A stretch of 64,000 bases of DNA from Mugil cephalus (taxonomy: Eukaryota; Chordata; Actinopteri; Mugiliformes; Mugilidae): positions 10,040,857-10,104,856 of the forward strand of contig NC_061789.1 of the NCBI RefSeq assembly GCF_022458985.1, given 5' to 3'. Under the pieces are notes generated by a model, which saw only the letters and a list, made by a program, of their open reading frames with translations, did no database searches and was not told the origin of the DNA. Made by a program: the position numbers and the translations under genes. Of the stretch, positions 53,883-64,000 are shown piece after piece. How positions within the stretch are numbered: the first letter of the stretch is position 1; each line of letters starts with the position of its first letter.

Positions 53883-54863
53883 ATCTGTTAATCTCTATGT
53901 AGTGTCTTGTAGGTCTTACATCTTCAAAATCATCATTACATAGACTGGCGATTTGGAATTACTTTGCGTAAAACGTCCCTTGGGAAAATGCAAACAAACC
54001 CGAGTTGAGCTCACAACAAAGGCTGGAAGCTGCAAACAAGACAAACAGAGGAATTCAGGCAGCCCGTGTAGATTAGAAGTGTTTATGGGACTGTGAATTC
54101 ATATACGAATAAGGCCTCCCTCTAGGACTTCTCCATAGCTACGTGATCCCTTTCCTGTTATCACTTCATGATCTTGTGCGCGAACAAAACCTCGCGCTAA
54201 TTAAATGCGAGCAAAAAGGCCCGTTATCGTCCTTCGGTTCTCTTAAAAAAGCGAAGCACTAAAATTACAGGGGAAACAAGAGAGAAAACGCTCATTTATT
54301 TAGGATTTTTATTTCTCCTGTGTAATATGGACTCGGTTTAATGAATTTTCCTTCAACTCTTGGCTCAACTTAGTATTGCACGACGATTTGTATTTTCCAT
54401 TAAACCACCACAAGGATAAGACGCATATGGCGAGAAGATTATAACCTCGCTTTCAATAGTAAACAGTATAATTTATTCCCGCAAAAAAATTACTTTATGT
54501 TGTTTAATATACAGAATTTCTTTCAGCTACTAATTTGGACAGCATTCGTCGTGGGTAATCGCTGTTAACGTTTACTTTGTATTATTTAGTTGGATGCATG
54601 ATCACGGGAAAAACAAAAGTGCCACGTCATAAAATACATAATTTAGGTTTAAAATATGAAGATACAAACTCCTCGCAGAACAATAATAAAATAGAACAAC
54701 TGCGCTGAAAGTATCTAGATTTTAGTTTTCAATTTCTCTTTATGCAGACGTCCCTTTTATCTTAGTGACTCCTGCACAACAGAACGGACTCATTAAACCG
54801 TGCCATTGTGTCGTGCGCACATCCTCGTATTCTGCTTTGTGTGTGTGCGTGCGTGCGTGTTTG

Positions 54864-54864
54864 T

Positions 54865-54900
<36 letters not shown>

Positions 54901-54901
54901 T
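54864..54901. repeat. (GA)n microsatellite
   Basis: GA tract with one AA interruption, preceded by a short GTGC repeat (about 54840-54863). Confidence 0.95.
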
Positions 54902-54933
54902 AGGGGTGGAGGGCAGACGGAGTAAAAGCCCTT

Positions 54934-54942
54934 GACCTTGAG
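54934..54942 (-). promoter_or_regulatory. Extended nuclear receptor half-site
   Basis: TGACCTTGA on the plus strand is TCAAGGTCA on the minus strand, an exact NR5A/ERR/NR6A1 extended half-site, about 1.5 kb past the hoxb13a stop codon. Confidence 0.3.
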
Positions 54943-55034
54943 AATCACGTGACAACAGGCACGGCTCGCACTCAAGTCTGTCGCGAATACTTTATGACAG
55001 CATGCATGGAGTCTTTTAGACACCCACAATGATG

Positions 55035-55074
55035 ACACACACACACACACATACACACACATACACACGCACAC
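55035..55074. repeat. Interrupted (CA)n microsatellite
   Basis: CA tract broken by TA and GC units, followed by a CT-rich, T-rich stretch to about 55106. Confidence 0.9.
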
Positions 55075-55146
55075 CCTCCCTTTCTCTCTCTTTTTTTTTC
55101 TCTCTCAGGTCATCTGCTTTCTCGTCGGCAGGTTTCCAGAGATCCA

Positions 55147-55158
55147 CGGTCAAGGTGA
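55147..55158 (+). promoter_or_regulatory. DR0-like nuclear receptor element
   Basis: CGGTCA directly followed by AGGTGA; each half-site has one mismatch to AGGTCA. Part of the group of direct repeats around hoxb13a. Confidence 0.2.
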
Positions 55159-56702
55159 CAAGTGAGTGACAACAATTGTTGCACCGTAGACTACACGTAT
55201 CAGCGCTTTTGCAGTTCGCCTCATTTCTAAGTAATTCTAGCACTTTGACACCGAAAAGAAAATGTTTGGCGCACTGTACCATTTCCAAACAGAGAACAGG
55301 AGTTTCTCCAGAACGGAGTTTCTGGCAGCTGTGCTCATTAACTGTAATTGTACATATAGTATATAGATGATATAGATGATGTGGAAGCTTTTCTGGAATT
55401 TAATAAATTTGATTTAATTCCACAAATGCTTGCTTCATGCCGGTAGGTTGGAGATCATTGAACGCGTTGACGTACGTAACGGCTGTCAGTTTTAGAAAAT
55501 CGAACCTACTCTGATTTGCAGTTCGCTCCAAGATCACAGCCAATAGGCAGATCGAGTTGAATGTTTTTTTGCAGCATTTGCAGTGCGATTACACGTCACG
55601 TCGTACAACCAGCACAGCATTAGCGGCCTAAATTACAGAATTTGTCTGAATGGAAAATGTTTTCAGGTCTACACCGATGATCTGCCCGCTAAGCGGAATT
55701 CGCTCTGACATATTTTCAAATGTTCAGCATCGACTTCTTTTGTCACAGTGAATCTAAATTTGAAACTACAGATTTGTGCGTAAGATTTTTTTTTCTTCGT
55801 CTTGTTTTGACCCCTGATGAAAAGCGTTCTGCGAACAAAGCCTCAGTCATAAGGGAATATATCAGTTTGTGTTGTGGAACGGCTTGGAATTAATCAAAAA
55901 GTAAATCACATGACTGCTTGAACTTGCTCTGTTGTGGTCCAGCGAAACTGGATCCTTCTATGAATTCACAGTCTTAGTCACAGTGTTCGTCAGCTGCGCA
56001 GGGGCTGAATTCAATTAAATTCAACTTTTAAAAAATATTGCAAATTTTTTGGTCATTTTCCAAAAAATGGTAGCCCCGATTTGTGGGTTGTGACATGAGA
56101 AAGAGAGAATCCCTTGATGCGTCAGACGAAAATATATTTTGGACGCCACTTTGGACGTGCATATTTACGTTTTCCTCAAACACTGTTTAGAAGTGGACCA
56201 ATAGAAGTGAGAATTTTATTATTTTACTGCTTTTGGATTTCTGAGTTTTTAAGGAAATGAGAAATATCCTGTGTGAAAAAATATATTTATTATAATAATA
56301 ATTTTTTTTTTTTACAAGCATCTATGGGTTCGATCGTGTGACTGAGAGTATAGAATATTAAGATTTGCTGTAGATATAAAACGCAACTTTATTGGCTGCT
56401 GCAGTGGTCAAACTGCACATATATGAAACTTCGGGCTGGAGTAAAAATCCAACTTTAAACTGGACGGTGGGAACAGACGGGGCATTAAAATGAAATAGTC
56501 AGCAGCACCAGCGGCCATATCTGGTTAAATGAAGCCAGGGGAGAACAGCAACCAGGAAACGCACCATTAATTAACTGTTATAGGGCTGAATGTCTGCACA
56601 CGCCTATTTTATTGTTGCCATCAGAGGAATATTAATCGGGAATAGATATGTAAAGGCAAAAGCTGGATTTCTGGTCACTAAAAATCCTCATTTAATTTCC
56701 CG

Positions 56703-56712
56703 CGTGTGTGTA

Positions 56713-56744
<32 letters not shown>

Positions 56745-56748
56745 TGTC
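56703..56748. repeat. (GT)n microsatellite
   Basis: GT tract with two AT interruptions. Confidence 0.95.
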
Positions 56749-56914
56749 GGACCGTTAAACATTAACATTGAACTTGACAAACGGCGGTGCGCTCTGTTGG
56801 CCTGTTGACTCTCTTTTACTGCTCCGTCTCTGTCCTGCTTTAAAACCAACAATACTGACGGAAGCCCTGAAGCTCATAAAGCTCGTTTCTCCCCTTTAGT
56901 CCAAATACCAGAAA

Positions 56915-56937
56915 GAGGAGGAGGAGGAGGAGGAGGA
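56915..56937. repeat. (GAG)n microsatellite
   Basis: About seven GAG units in non-coding sequence. Confidence 0.9.
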
Positions 56938-57680
56938 AACCTGTGAGCCGTACCGTGCGACTCATGTGGTCTCACTTTATACACACACAACAAAGCAAAA
57001 TCAGTCCAATCCACGCATGCGCCTTGAAAACACCGGATTTCATAGATCATAGTGATATTTATATATATGTATATATATTTTTTAAAGTTATGGCACCGCG
57101 TCATTCATATTAAACTGAACTTAAACAATTTAAACTGAATCAGTGAAAGTGGCTTAATTAAAATGCTGGATTTGTTTTTATTTTTTTTTTAAACATTTTT
57201 TCTTCATACCGATCACTCACACACAAGAAAACCTTTTATAAATATAAAAAATATATTTTTTTATTCAATGCAAAAAAAAAAAAAAAATGAAAAAAGGGAT
57301 TAAAAATCTAACTGTAAATGTATTAAATTTTAAAAAAGGCAATACAAAACGAAAAAAATGGAAGGGTAAATCTATTGAATAATTCCGTTTTGTTTAGATA
57401 ATTTTGTGATCATGTGCCTTTATTACTCTTTTTTGTAATGGATTATTTTTTACAATGTGTTCCTTTCTAAAAAAAATCAGATTATTGTTTACTGGTCTGT
57501 TTAGATATCAATGCACATGAGATTGGGTTTGTTTAAGGAGTATATTAATATTAATTCCATACAATTACTTTAATAGACTTACTAAAGAATACATGGAAAA
57601 AATTGTCTCAATATAAAACATAAGGTGTAATTAAAAAAAAAAATCAGTTTAAGGAATAATTTTGAAGCTGTTTTTATTCT

Positions 57681-57721
57681 CTGCCATTTCAAATCACTGT
57701 AAAAGTGATTTGAAATGGCAG
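57681..57721. repeat. Perfect hairpin, 18-bp arms, 5-base loop
   Basis: CTGCCATTTCAAATCACT (57681-57698) and AGTGATTTGAAATGGCAG (57704-57721) are exact reverse complements around the loop GTAAA. The arms are not simple sequence. It could be a compact cruciform/hairpin site, the core of a tiny palindromic transposon, or a structured RNA element. The stem is rather short for a canonical microRNA precursor. Confidence 0.9.
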
Positions 57722-58631
57722 CATACTTGCGTCAGGGAATTAATTTCTCTCTCTGAGGACAGCTGCAGCTCAGTCAGCCATTACAGTTAATCAAATACCT
57801 GCAACAAAAACCTACAGTAAAAAGGATGTCAAAGGTCAGGGCTCATAGGGCCCTGATAATCAACGGAACAGATATTCATCTGACACTGGACGGGAGCAGC
57901 GAGGGAAGAAAATCAATAGTTCTCCTGTTTTTTCCATTTCACTCTTTAAAGCTCTCTGAGCATTTTCCCCCAGTTTTTTTAGTGTATTAGAAAGAATGCA
58001 AATTCAGATCGGTCAGGGAAGATCACCACAGACCTCTTTTGATTTTCATGTTGTTGCAGACGCATTAAACTGAACACAAACTGAGCAGAGGGTTGGATAT
58101 GGGTGTGAGTGGCTTGCCGTGGTGGTAAAAACACAAAATGAATAGACGCAGAGCACTTTACATTCCTGTCTGCAGACGGCTGCAGTCTCACAGAGAAACG
58201 ATGCAGAGCTGGCTTTCTTGAGGTAAAACCGAATAAGACTCGGTTGACTGTTATTTTGTAATTTGAACGAGGAAAAAGCAAGATGACCTCAGCTTGTTGG
58301 ATAAATTCCTGCAAACCAGACCCTTCAGTAAATCAAAGGTATCAAAACACCAATACAAAATAATCTACTGCAAGTATAAGACCTGCTTTTCACAAAAGGG
58401 GAACAAGAGTGTCATATTGTTAATAGTATTATTTTTAGTTCAATATGATTTATTTATGAGTAAAGTAGATTTTGTTCTTGGTTAATATAAAATGTTTAAA
58501 TATGTTGGTTAAGAAAGGAACACTGCATCACATTTTAATAATGAGGTCATCTTACTTTTAAACTCATGTGAACTGTAGTGAAGTAGACAGCAGCATGAAA
58601 TGCAATTAAAGATTCCGTGAAAAGTTCTTGT

Positions 58632-58647
58632 CGCCCCCTTCTGGCGG
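58632..58647 (-). promoter_or_regulatory. CTCF-like motif, minus orientation
   Basis: CGCCCCCTTCTGGCGG on the plus strand; on the minus strand CCGCCAGAAGGGGGCG resembles the CTCF core. It points towards hoxb13a, opposite to the plus-oriented motifs at 7829-26563. Confidence 0.3.
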
Positions 58648-60591
58648 TGAGAGTTATTACACAAACAGCATTGACAAAGCCACACCAGTAGTAACCAGTC
58701 GCATTTGTATCCACTGTCAATTTATTATTTTTTTTTAGTGTAACCTGGCCTCAGAAGGTCAAGTCACTTTTGCTTTTATCTGAGAAACTTTTTCCCCGGA
58801 GTTGTGTACTAGATTTGTGCTGTGACCTACTCTGTCTACTATGTTATGGTTTCTATTCAACTCTGAAAAACGAATCATCATTGCCAGTGCAAAAACGTTG
58901 CCAGAGATGCCAGATGTAATACTGCGAGTTTTACTTGGCACCATTTACTGCATATTTAAAATCACCAAGCTCATGGGACTTATAGTTACATTCAACCGTT
59001 GCCTACTGTGCACAAGACATGGGATAGAAATACAGTTGCTACCCTACAGTTTCTAACCCCAGTTATCCATAATACACCAAATTATATTCTCACTGACATT
59101 CTCCCTCCTTTGTATCATTTCTTGAAGTCGTTACAAAGAAATATGAAGCTTCGTTCATGTCTTTATTCAAGTAAATGGCCATTCGGTTTAGGAGTGTAAC
59201 TTCTTCGTTTCAGATCGCCACGGCCTGTGTGCAAATTTCATCTGCTCCTCTTCATGTCTGTTCGTCTGCACTCGTCTAAGCTGTTGCCAGGCCAGATGTC
59301 CCGAGTGCCAGCGTGAGCCCTTGGCCCTGAACTTACGCTGCTTCTGCGTGCTTGTGAAACTTCTGTTCTCAGATTTCTTTTAGTCACTGATTTGGTTTTT
59401 AAATGTCAAAATTAGTTTTTCTTTTTAAGGAGAGGGGGTGGAATTTTTACTTCTCTTTATTGGAATTATAACAAAGATCTTCCCTTCTTGTGTCGGAGAG
59501 TTTGCATAGACAAGCGGGTCACAAGAACAAATTCGTTGATTCGTGTTTGTTGGGGATTCTGCTAGAGCGCACACCAGCAAACTCACGCTTTAAAGAACCA
59601 TCATTCACATACTGTATTCTTTGGGGACTGGTGATACACACTAGTTTAGTGCTGTGGTAAATACACACAGGCAGAACTGTCACCAATCTGTTTGCCCAAC
59701 TCCTTTCACCATGCACGGATGTAGAGGTTAACTTGTTTCAGTTTATTTTAACAGCTTTCGATGCTGACGTCTAAAATAGTGAAAACAGAACATAAATAAA
59801 TTTCTCTGGCCAGTGAATGAGAATATCCTGTACAGCGTTGACAGACTACGGGACATCTCAAAACCACTGCATGTCTTCCTGGCGCACTTAACCTGCTACT
59901 TGAATCCTATAATCTGCAAGAACTTGACAAATAAAACTGAAAGAATAAAAGGAGGAGTCCCTGTTGGAATCTGGGGTTGTTCCAAAAAATGTCTACCCTC
60001 TCCAAGTGAACAATATATGGCCGACCTTCAAGCTGCTACGGACCCATCTCTCCTGCTGTTTACTTTCATTGTCTTCGAACCTTTCATGAAGTAAATGTCA
60101 AGGCAGATAGCATATCCTGTGTTCACTAAAATTTGACTGTTGGTGAAGTTTGAACTTCACATTTAGTTTGAAAAGTTACCTGTCTTCCTGCAGGACAGAG
60201 ACTTGAATTGCTAGAACGCACAACTTTTTCTTTCTTTCTGTTTTTTTGTGCTTTCACTTTCCATAAATAGAAAGGCCATATCGTTAGCCTAAAAGCATAA
60301 TTGCCTAAGTCATTTCACTTGAATAAAAATACCAATGTGCTTGTTAAAAATTGTGATTTCCAAAGGGTTCAAATATAACTTAGGCTATCATGCTATTAGC
60401 TAATGATATTGTCAGTGTATATGTATATTGTCATTAACTGATTTAAGTGTAGTACCTTGCTTCTCTTCCTGAAGGAAATCCTGCGAATGAAATCCTCCAC
60501 CATTTTCCTTGTTTGAACCTCGCCTGCATCAACCTGACAAATAAAAGTAGCTCTTTTCATGTACACAGGCCCATGGTTTGGTCTCTTGCAA

Positions 60592-61371
60592 AAGAAAAGT
60601 GAGAAATTTGTTCTTGTTCTCGAGGAAGGAGTTCGTTCTGGCCAGGTCACTTATACTTCACAAGAAACTCAAATACAGAACTCTGAGGAACTCCTCATAG
60701 GGCCCTCCCACTGCAGGGCTAAGCATTGTGGTAGAAGTGGGACACTTTTCATATTATTGTCAGATGCCGGTCATTTTGACGGCCGTGTCCATCAGCGTGG
60801 ACCCATGCACAGTATTTTAATCTTTACCCAAGAGATTAGCGCTCACACTGTGAATATTAGCATCTGGGAGCTCACAGAGTATCCTCATGGTGTGTCAAGA
60901 ATAACGCTCCCCCAATCTAGGGCTGAGAGAACAAAGTAATTTTGTTGGTGTCCTACAACTATTCTGTGATTGGTCAGAAACTGGAAGTGGGCGTGGTAAA
61001 TCCAAAAAAACCCCAGAAATGCTAGCGGTCACTCCGTTCACTACGTGAGCGCTAATCTCTTCTGGATCGGGATTTGATGGATGAACAAAGTGATCCAAAA
61101 GACAAGGTTCGTCAAAAACGATGGGTATGTGAAAATAAGAGAAGTGTCTCTTTGACTGTATAGCTCTTGCTCTAGGCATCTATTTCCCTCTGGGAAAGTA
61201 CATAATGCCTAGCGCGTGTGACGTATGCTGCCAGGGGAGGGCCCCATGAGGACTTCCCCGGAGTTCGGCTCTTGAGTTTCATTATAAGTCATTATAAATG
61301 ACTTTGGCGAAAACAAATTTTGTTCTTGTTCTTATTCACCTCAAGAACAAGAAGAAACGTCACTTCTTGGT
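60592..61371. mobile_element. Long-terminal-inverted-repeat (foldback-type) element
   Basis: The left arm includes TTTGTTCTTGTTCTCGAGG and GGAACTCCTCATAGGGCCCT. The right arm, read on the minus strand, includes TTCTTCTTGTTCTTGAGG and GGAAGTCCTCATGGGGCCCT, followed by TCCCCTGGCAG (left: TCCCACTGCAG). The arms are imperfect over roughly 110-150 bases and enclose about 500 bases with no transposase frame. It is most simply a nonautonomous DNA transposon. Confidence 0.7.
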
Positions 61372-63750
61372 AAGAAAAACGCGCTCTAGAAAAACATGTA
61401 CTTTAACTCCCATGCACTGTTTGGATTAATATGAAGATGTACTGTAGTGCTCCAGTGCTCCTGAATCTATCCGTTAAAATACTGTATATTTTATGTGGCA
61501 TGTAAGTAGGGTATGTAGATACTTGGCAACAAGCTTTCGAGACATATGAAGAGATCTAGGCATAACATTACAGCTGGTTAGACATGATTTATTCCGTCAT
61601 TCAATGATTTATGTTGCACTGGCTGTCATAACCTTTTAATGCACTGAGCAGGTGCATTAAGGAGAGGGAAAGAAATCCTTCAATGACAGTATTTGTTGGA
61701 CTCTGGTCCATGCTTAGGGCTCAGCAGAGAAGTGATAATCTTTCATACAACCACACGGATTCTCTCCTGTCCAGAAATATTAATTACTTGAACACTCTGC
61801 AGTAAAATAAACGGCGGCACCTTTCAGTGCTGAAAATAAAGCCAACGCTGAGGAATCAAAAACTGCAATTCTTCAAATGCCAAAGCGAATCAATCCCCAT
61901 AAGCCTTCATATAAAAATATCCAACGTTATAGCAGAAATAAACATGTTTACAACCAGTCTGTGGCATTTTTGGATTATAAGTCATGCATAATTAAGGATA
62001 GGGAGTTTTGGTGGTCGGCCGCTATGGCATGTTTTGGGTAATACGCAGAGTCACGATGCTAATATGATGAGAGCTGGAAAGCTCAGCTTCAAAACAGATT
62101 TTCTTGGAAGTTGTGTGTGACGTCTCAGGGGCTTCGTCCATCTTTTTTACATCCATGGGTAAGCACCTACATTTGCTGAATGCACTTTGTCACAGAGATC
62201 TGATAATATTCATGGATCACCGCCCTTAAGAAGTGTTCAACGCATGCTAAAAATTAAGATTATTTAAGGTGGCGTCGGTCATTGGTGCAGCTTACAGTTG
62301 GGTGACATACATCCCACTGGGAACCCATTCATGCAAGTGGAAAGTGGCAACAAATGCTACACAGGTGACATGTGGCTGAATGATTCCCAGAGAAACCTAA
62401 GTAAGTTTTATTACTATTATTGTTGCATGATGTGCTTATTCTGTGGACTTCAAAACAGACAGAGAGGAAATGGTCTGATACTCAACAAGAATACACAGAT
62501 ACAGAGGAGATGACAAAGACCATGAAAACAGCAACAGTACATTGCTTATGTTCCTCCTCTTCTCTACGACTGGATGCTATTTTATTATACAAACTCTGAA
62601 CATTTTTTATTTTGGATATCATTTTTTTGTCTTAATTTTTTTATGGACATATTTGCATAATTATTTTTGCCATTTTTTTTCAATAGTTTTCTTGATTTTT
62701 CCTTAAATCTATGTTCCACATATTCGCTGTAAATTAATCTTGAAAGGGGATTTTTTTTTTTTTTTAAAAAAGGACACAACTTACGTATGTAACTGAAATA
62801 CAAAAGGTTCAGGTCTTCAGCAAAAAAAAAAAAAAAAAAATACACACAAGAAAAAATTATGCTACAGCTATTTGCAAAATATCTGTAAAATATCTACTAA
62901 AAGTACATCAAGGTTGTACTTTGTCACTTTTTTCTCATGGTCTGTACTGAAATAATTTGGATTTCAAATTTACTCGTCTTTAAAAATAAAAAACTTTGGT
63001 TTTCGTGGTTTTCAAAAATTATATTCAAAAATGTCATAAAGTTGATAATTGTTTCTAAATAGTTGGCTGAACCCTGTCAGCGATTTTACATCTGTGCCCT
63101 ATTCCTCAATCTTTTGCCAGATAATCATGTGTATTTAAATTAAACTAAATAGAAAGAGACAAAGCTTTGGTTGTCGAATATTTTTTTGTTTGTTTGTTTT
63201 ATGCACAAGTATAATTGAGTTGATGAAATGTCACTTTGGCAAATGAACTCATGTTGAACTGCCTTGTTTTAAAGTTGGTCAGATAAAATGAACGGACAAA
63301 TAACACAAAACAAACATAAACAGGAAAAATTTAAAAATTGTAACAAAACTTGAGACAAGGACATTATTTTTTAAATTTATTTTATGACAAGAATTAAAGA
63401 AAAAGCACAGTGCTAGTTATTTGCTGTAGGACTTTCTTTGCAGCATAATTTGTGCATTTGCAAATCTTGTGCATGTATAGATTTATTTTATTTGTGTATT
63501 TTTATTCATGTATTTTACTGTCTGTATTTTTCTTTTGTGTTCTTCAAGAGTTTTTATTCATTTATTTATTTATTAGCAACTGTGCCACTGTGCTACTTTT
63601 GACCAAGCACTTTCCCTTGTGGATCAGTCAAGTCTGTCTAAATCTTAGTCTGTATGTCTGTTTCTAACAATGTCTTTTGAATGTTTGTTGATAAATTCCC
63701 AACGGTCAATCTCTGCAGATAATCTCTTCTGATAAAAACAGAAAACGAGT

Positions 63751-63848
63751 TGCCTCTCGCCTCTCGCCTGATGACAGCTGGGATGGGCTCCGGGAACCCC
63801 CAAGACCCTCGTGAGGATGAGCGGTAGTAGAAAATGAGATGAGATGAG
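63751..63848 (+). mobile_element. Fish retroelement 3' tail fragment
   Basis: Contains the segment GATGACAGCTGGGATGGGCT, then CCCTCGTGAGGATGAGCGGT, ending in an ATGAG short repeat. This matches a very widespread fish repeat tail (GATAAGCGGT-type followed by a short satellite). Only the 3' part is present; the parent family is not determined. Confidence 0.7.
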
Positions 63849-64000
63849 TGGTCAGTAGCTCTGTCTGAAATCCACCTGTTCCGCAAAACCTAATTTAAAT
63901 TTTCATGCTTTTTTTAAGGACTTTAAGGGACATTTTGATTCTCTCCCCTTTTCTGGTGTAAAAGAAAAATAAAGAAGCATCTGACTGGCAGCTAGACAGA

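Larger units (their letters stand above)
53900..64000. other. Intergenic region 3' of hoxb13a
   Basis: Ten kilobases without a supportable exon. A long gap on the hoxb9 side of hoxb13 is normal in vertebrates. Contents are simple repeats, a perfect hairpin at 57681-57721, a CTCF-like motif, one long-inverted-repeat element and a retroelement tail. Poly(T)/AT-rich stretches at 57160-57660 and 62580-63400 hold nothing I can name. No miR-196 sequence was found. Confidence 0.5.

Overview
The window looks like nuclear DNA of a ray-finned (teleost, probably percomorph) fish. The genes are split by introns with GT/AG borders. (CA)n microsatellites are abundant, and Tc1-type transposons and other typical fish repeats are present. 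No bacterial-style gene organisation, rRNA, tRNA or CRISPR array was seen. Three protein-coding genes can be supported: an ATP synthase subunit c gene (atp5mc1, minus strand, coding part 798-4461), a divergent even-skipped family homeobox gene (eve1, minus strand, 24609-29713), and a group-13 Hox gene (hoxb13a, plus strand, 51395-53455).

The Hox protein carries features seen in HOXB13 rather than HOXA13, HOXC13 or HOXD13, notably [12 protein letters not shown], a [11 protein letters not shown] block and an AKVK tail. In mammals ATP5MC1 lies beside HOXB13. The window is therefore best read as the 5' (posterior) end of a teleost hoxba cluster, with atp5mc1 - eve1 - hoxb13a in order. The rest of the Hox cluster would lie beyond the right edge. 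eve1 and hoxb13a are transcribed divergently from a shared intergenic region of about 21.7 kb.

Region by region: 1-6130 is atp5mc1 with a 5' non-coding exon and a CCAAT/ETS-type promoter. 6131-24300 is non-coding DNA with a 50-bp tandem duplication, CA-repeat clusters, a decayed Tc1-like element and two copies of one terminal-repeat element; one copy is itself interrupted. 24337-30135 is eve1, with another copy of that element in its second intron. 30136-51150 is the eve1-hoxb13a interval. Its left part holds a fourth copy of the same element and a small transposon (35542-37411) interrupted by a Tc1 element; an uninterrupted relative lies at 42537-42881. From about 43 kb to 60.5 kb I recognise no transposon, and hoxb13a sits in this stretch together with several direct-repeat nuclear-receptor motifs. 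53900-64000 contains a perfect 18-bp-arm hairpin, a CTCF-like motif, a long-inverted-repeat element and a fragment of a common fish retroelement tail.

atp5mc1 is a housekeeping mitochondrial gene. eve1 and hoxb13a are posterior patterning transcription factors and probably share regulatory DNA in the interval between them. No wholly new gene system was found. The most notable points are the divergent Eve homeodomain with an almost non-coding first exon, the nested transposon with an uninterrupted relative for comparison, and the candidate regulatory architecture around hoxb13a.
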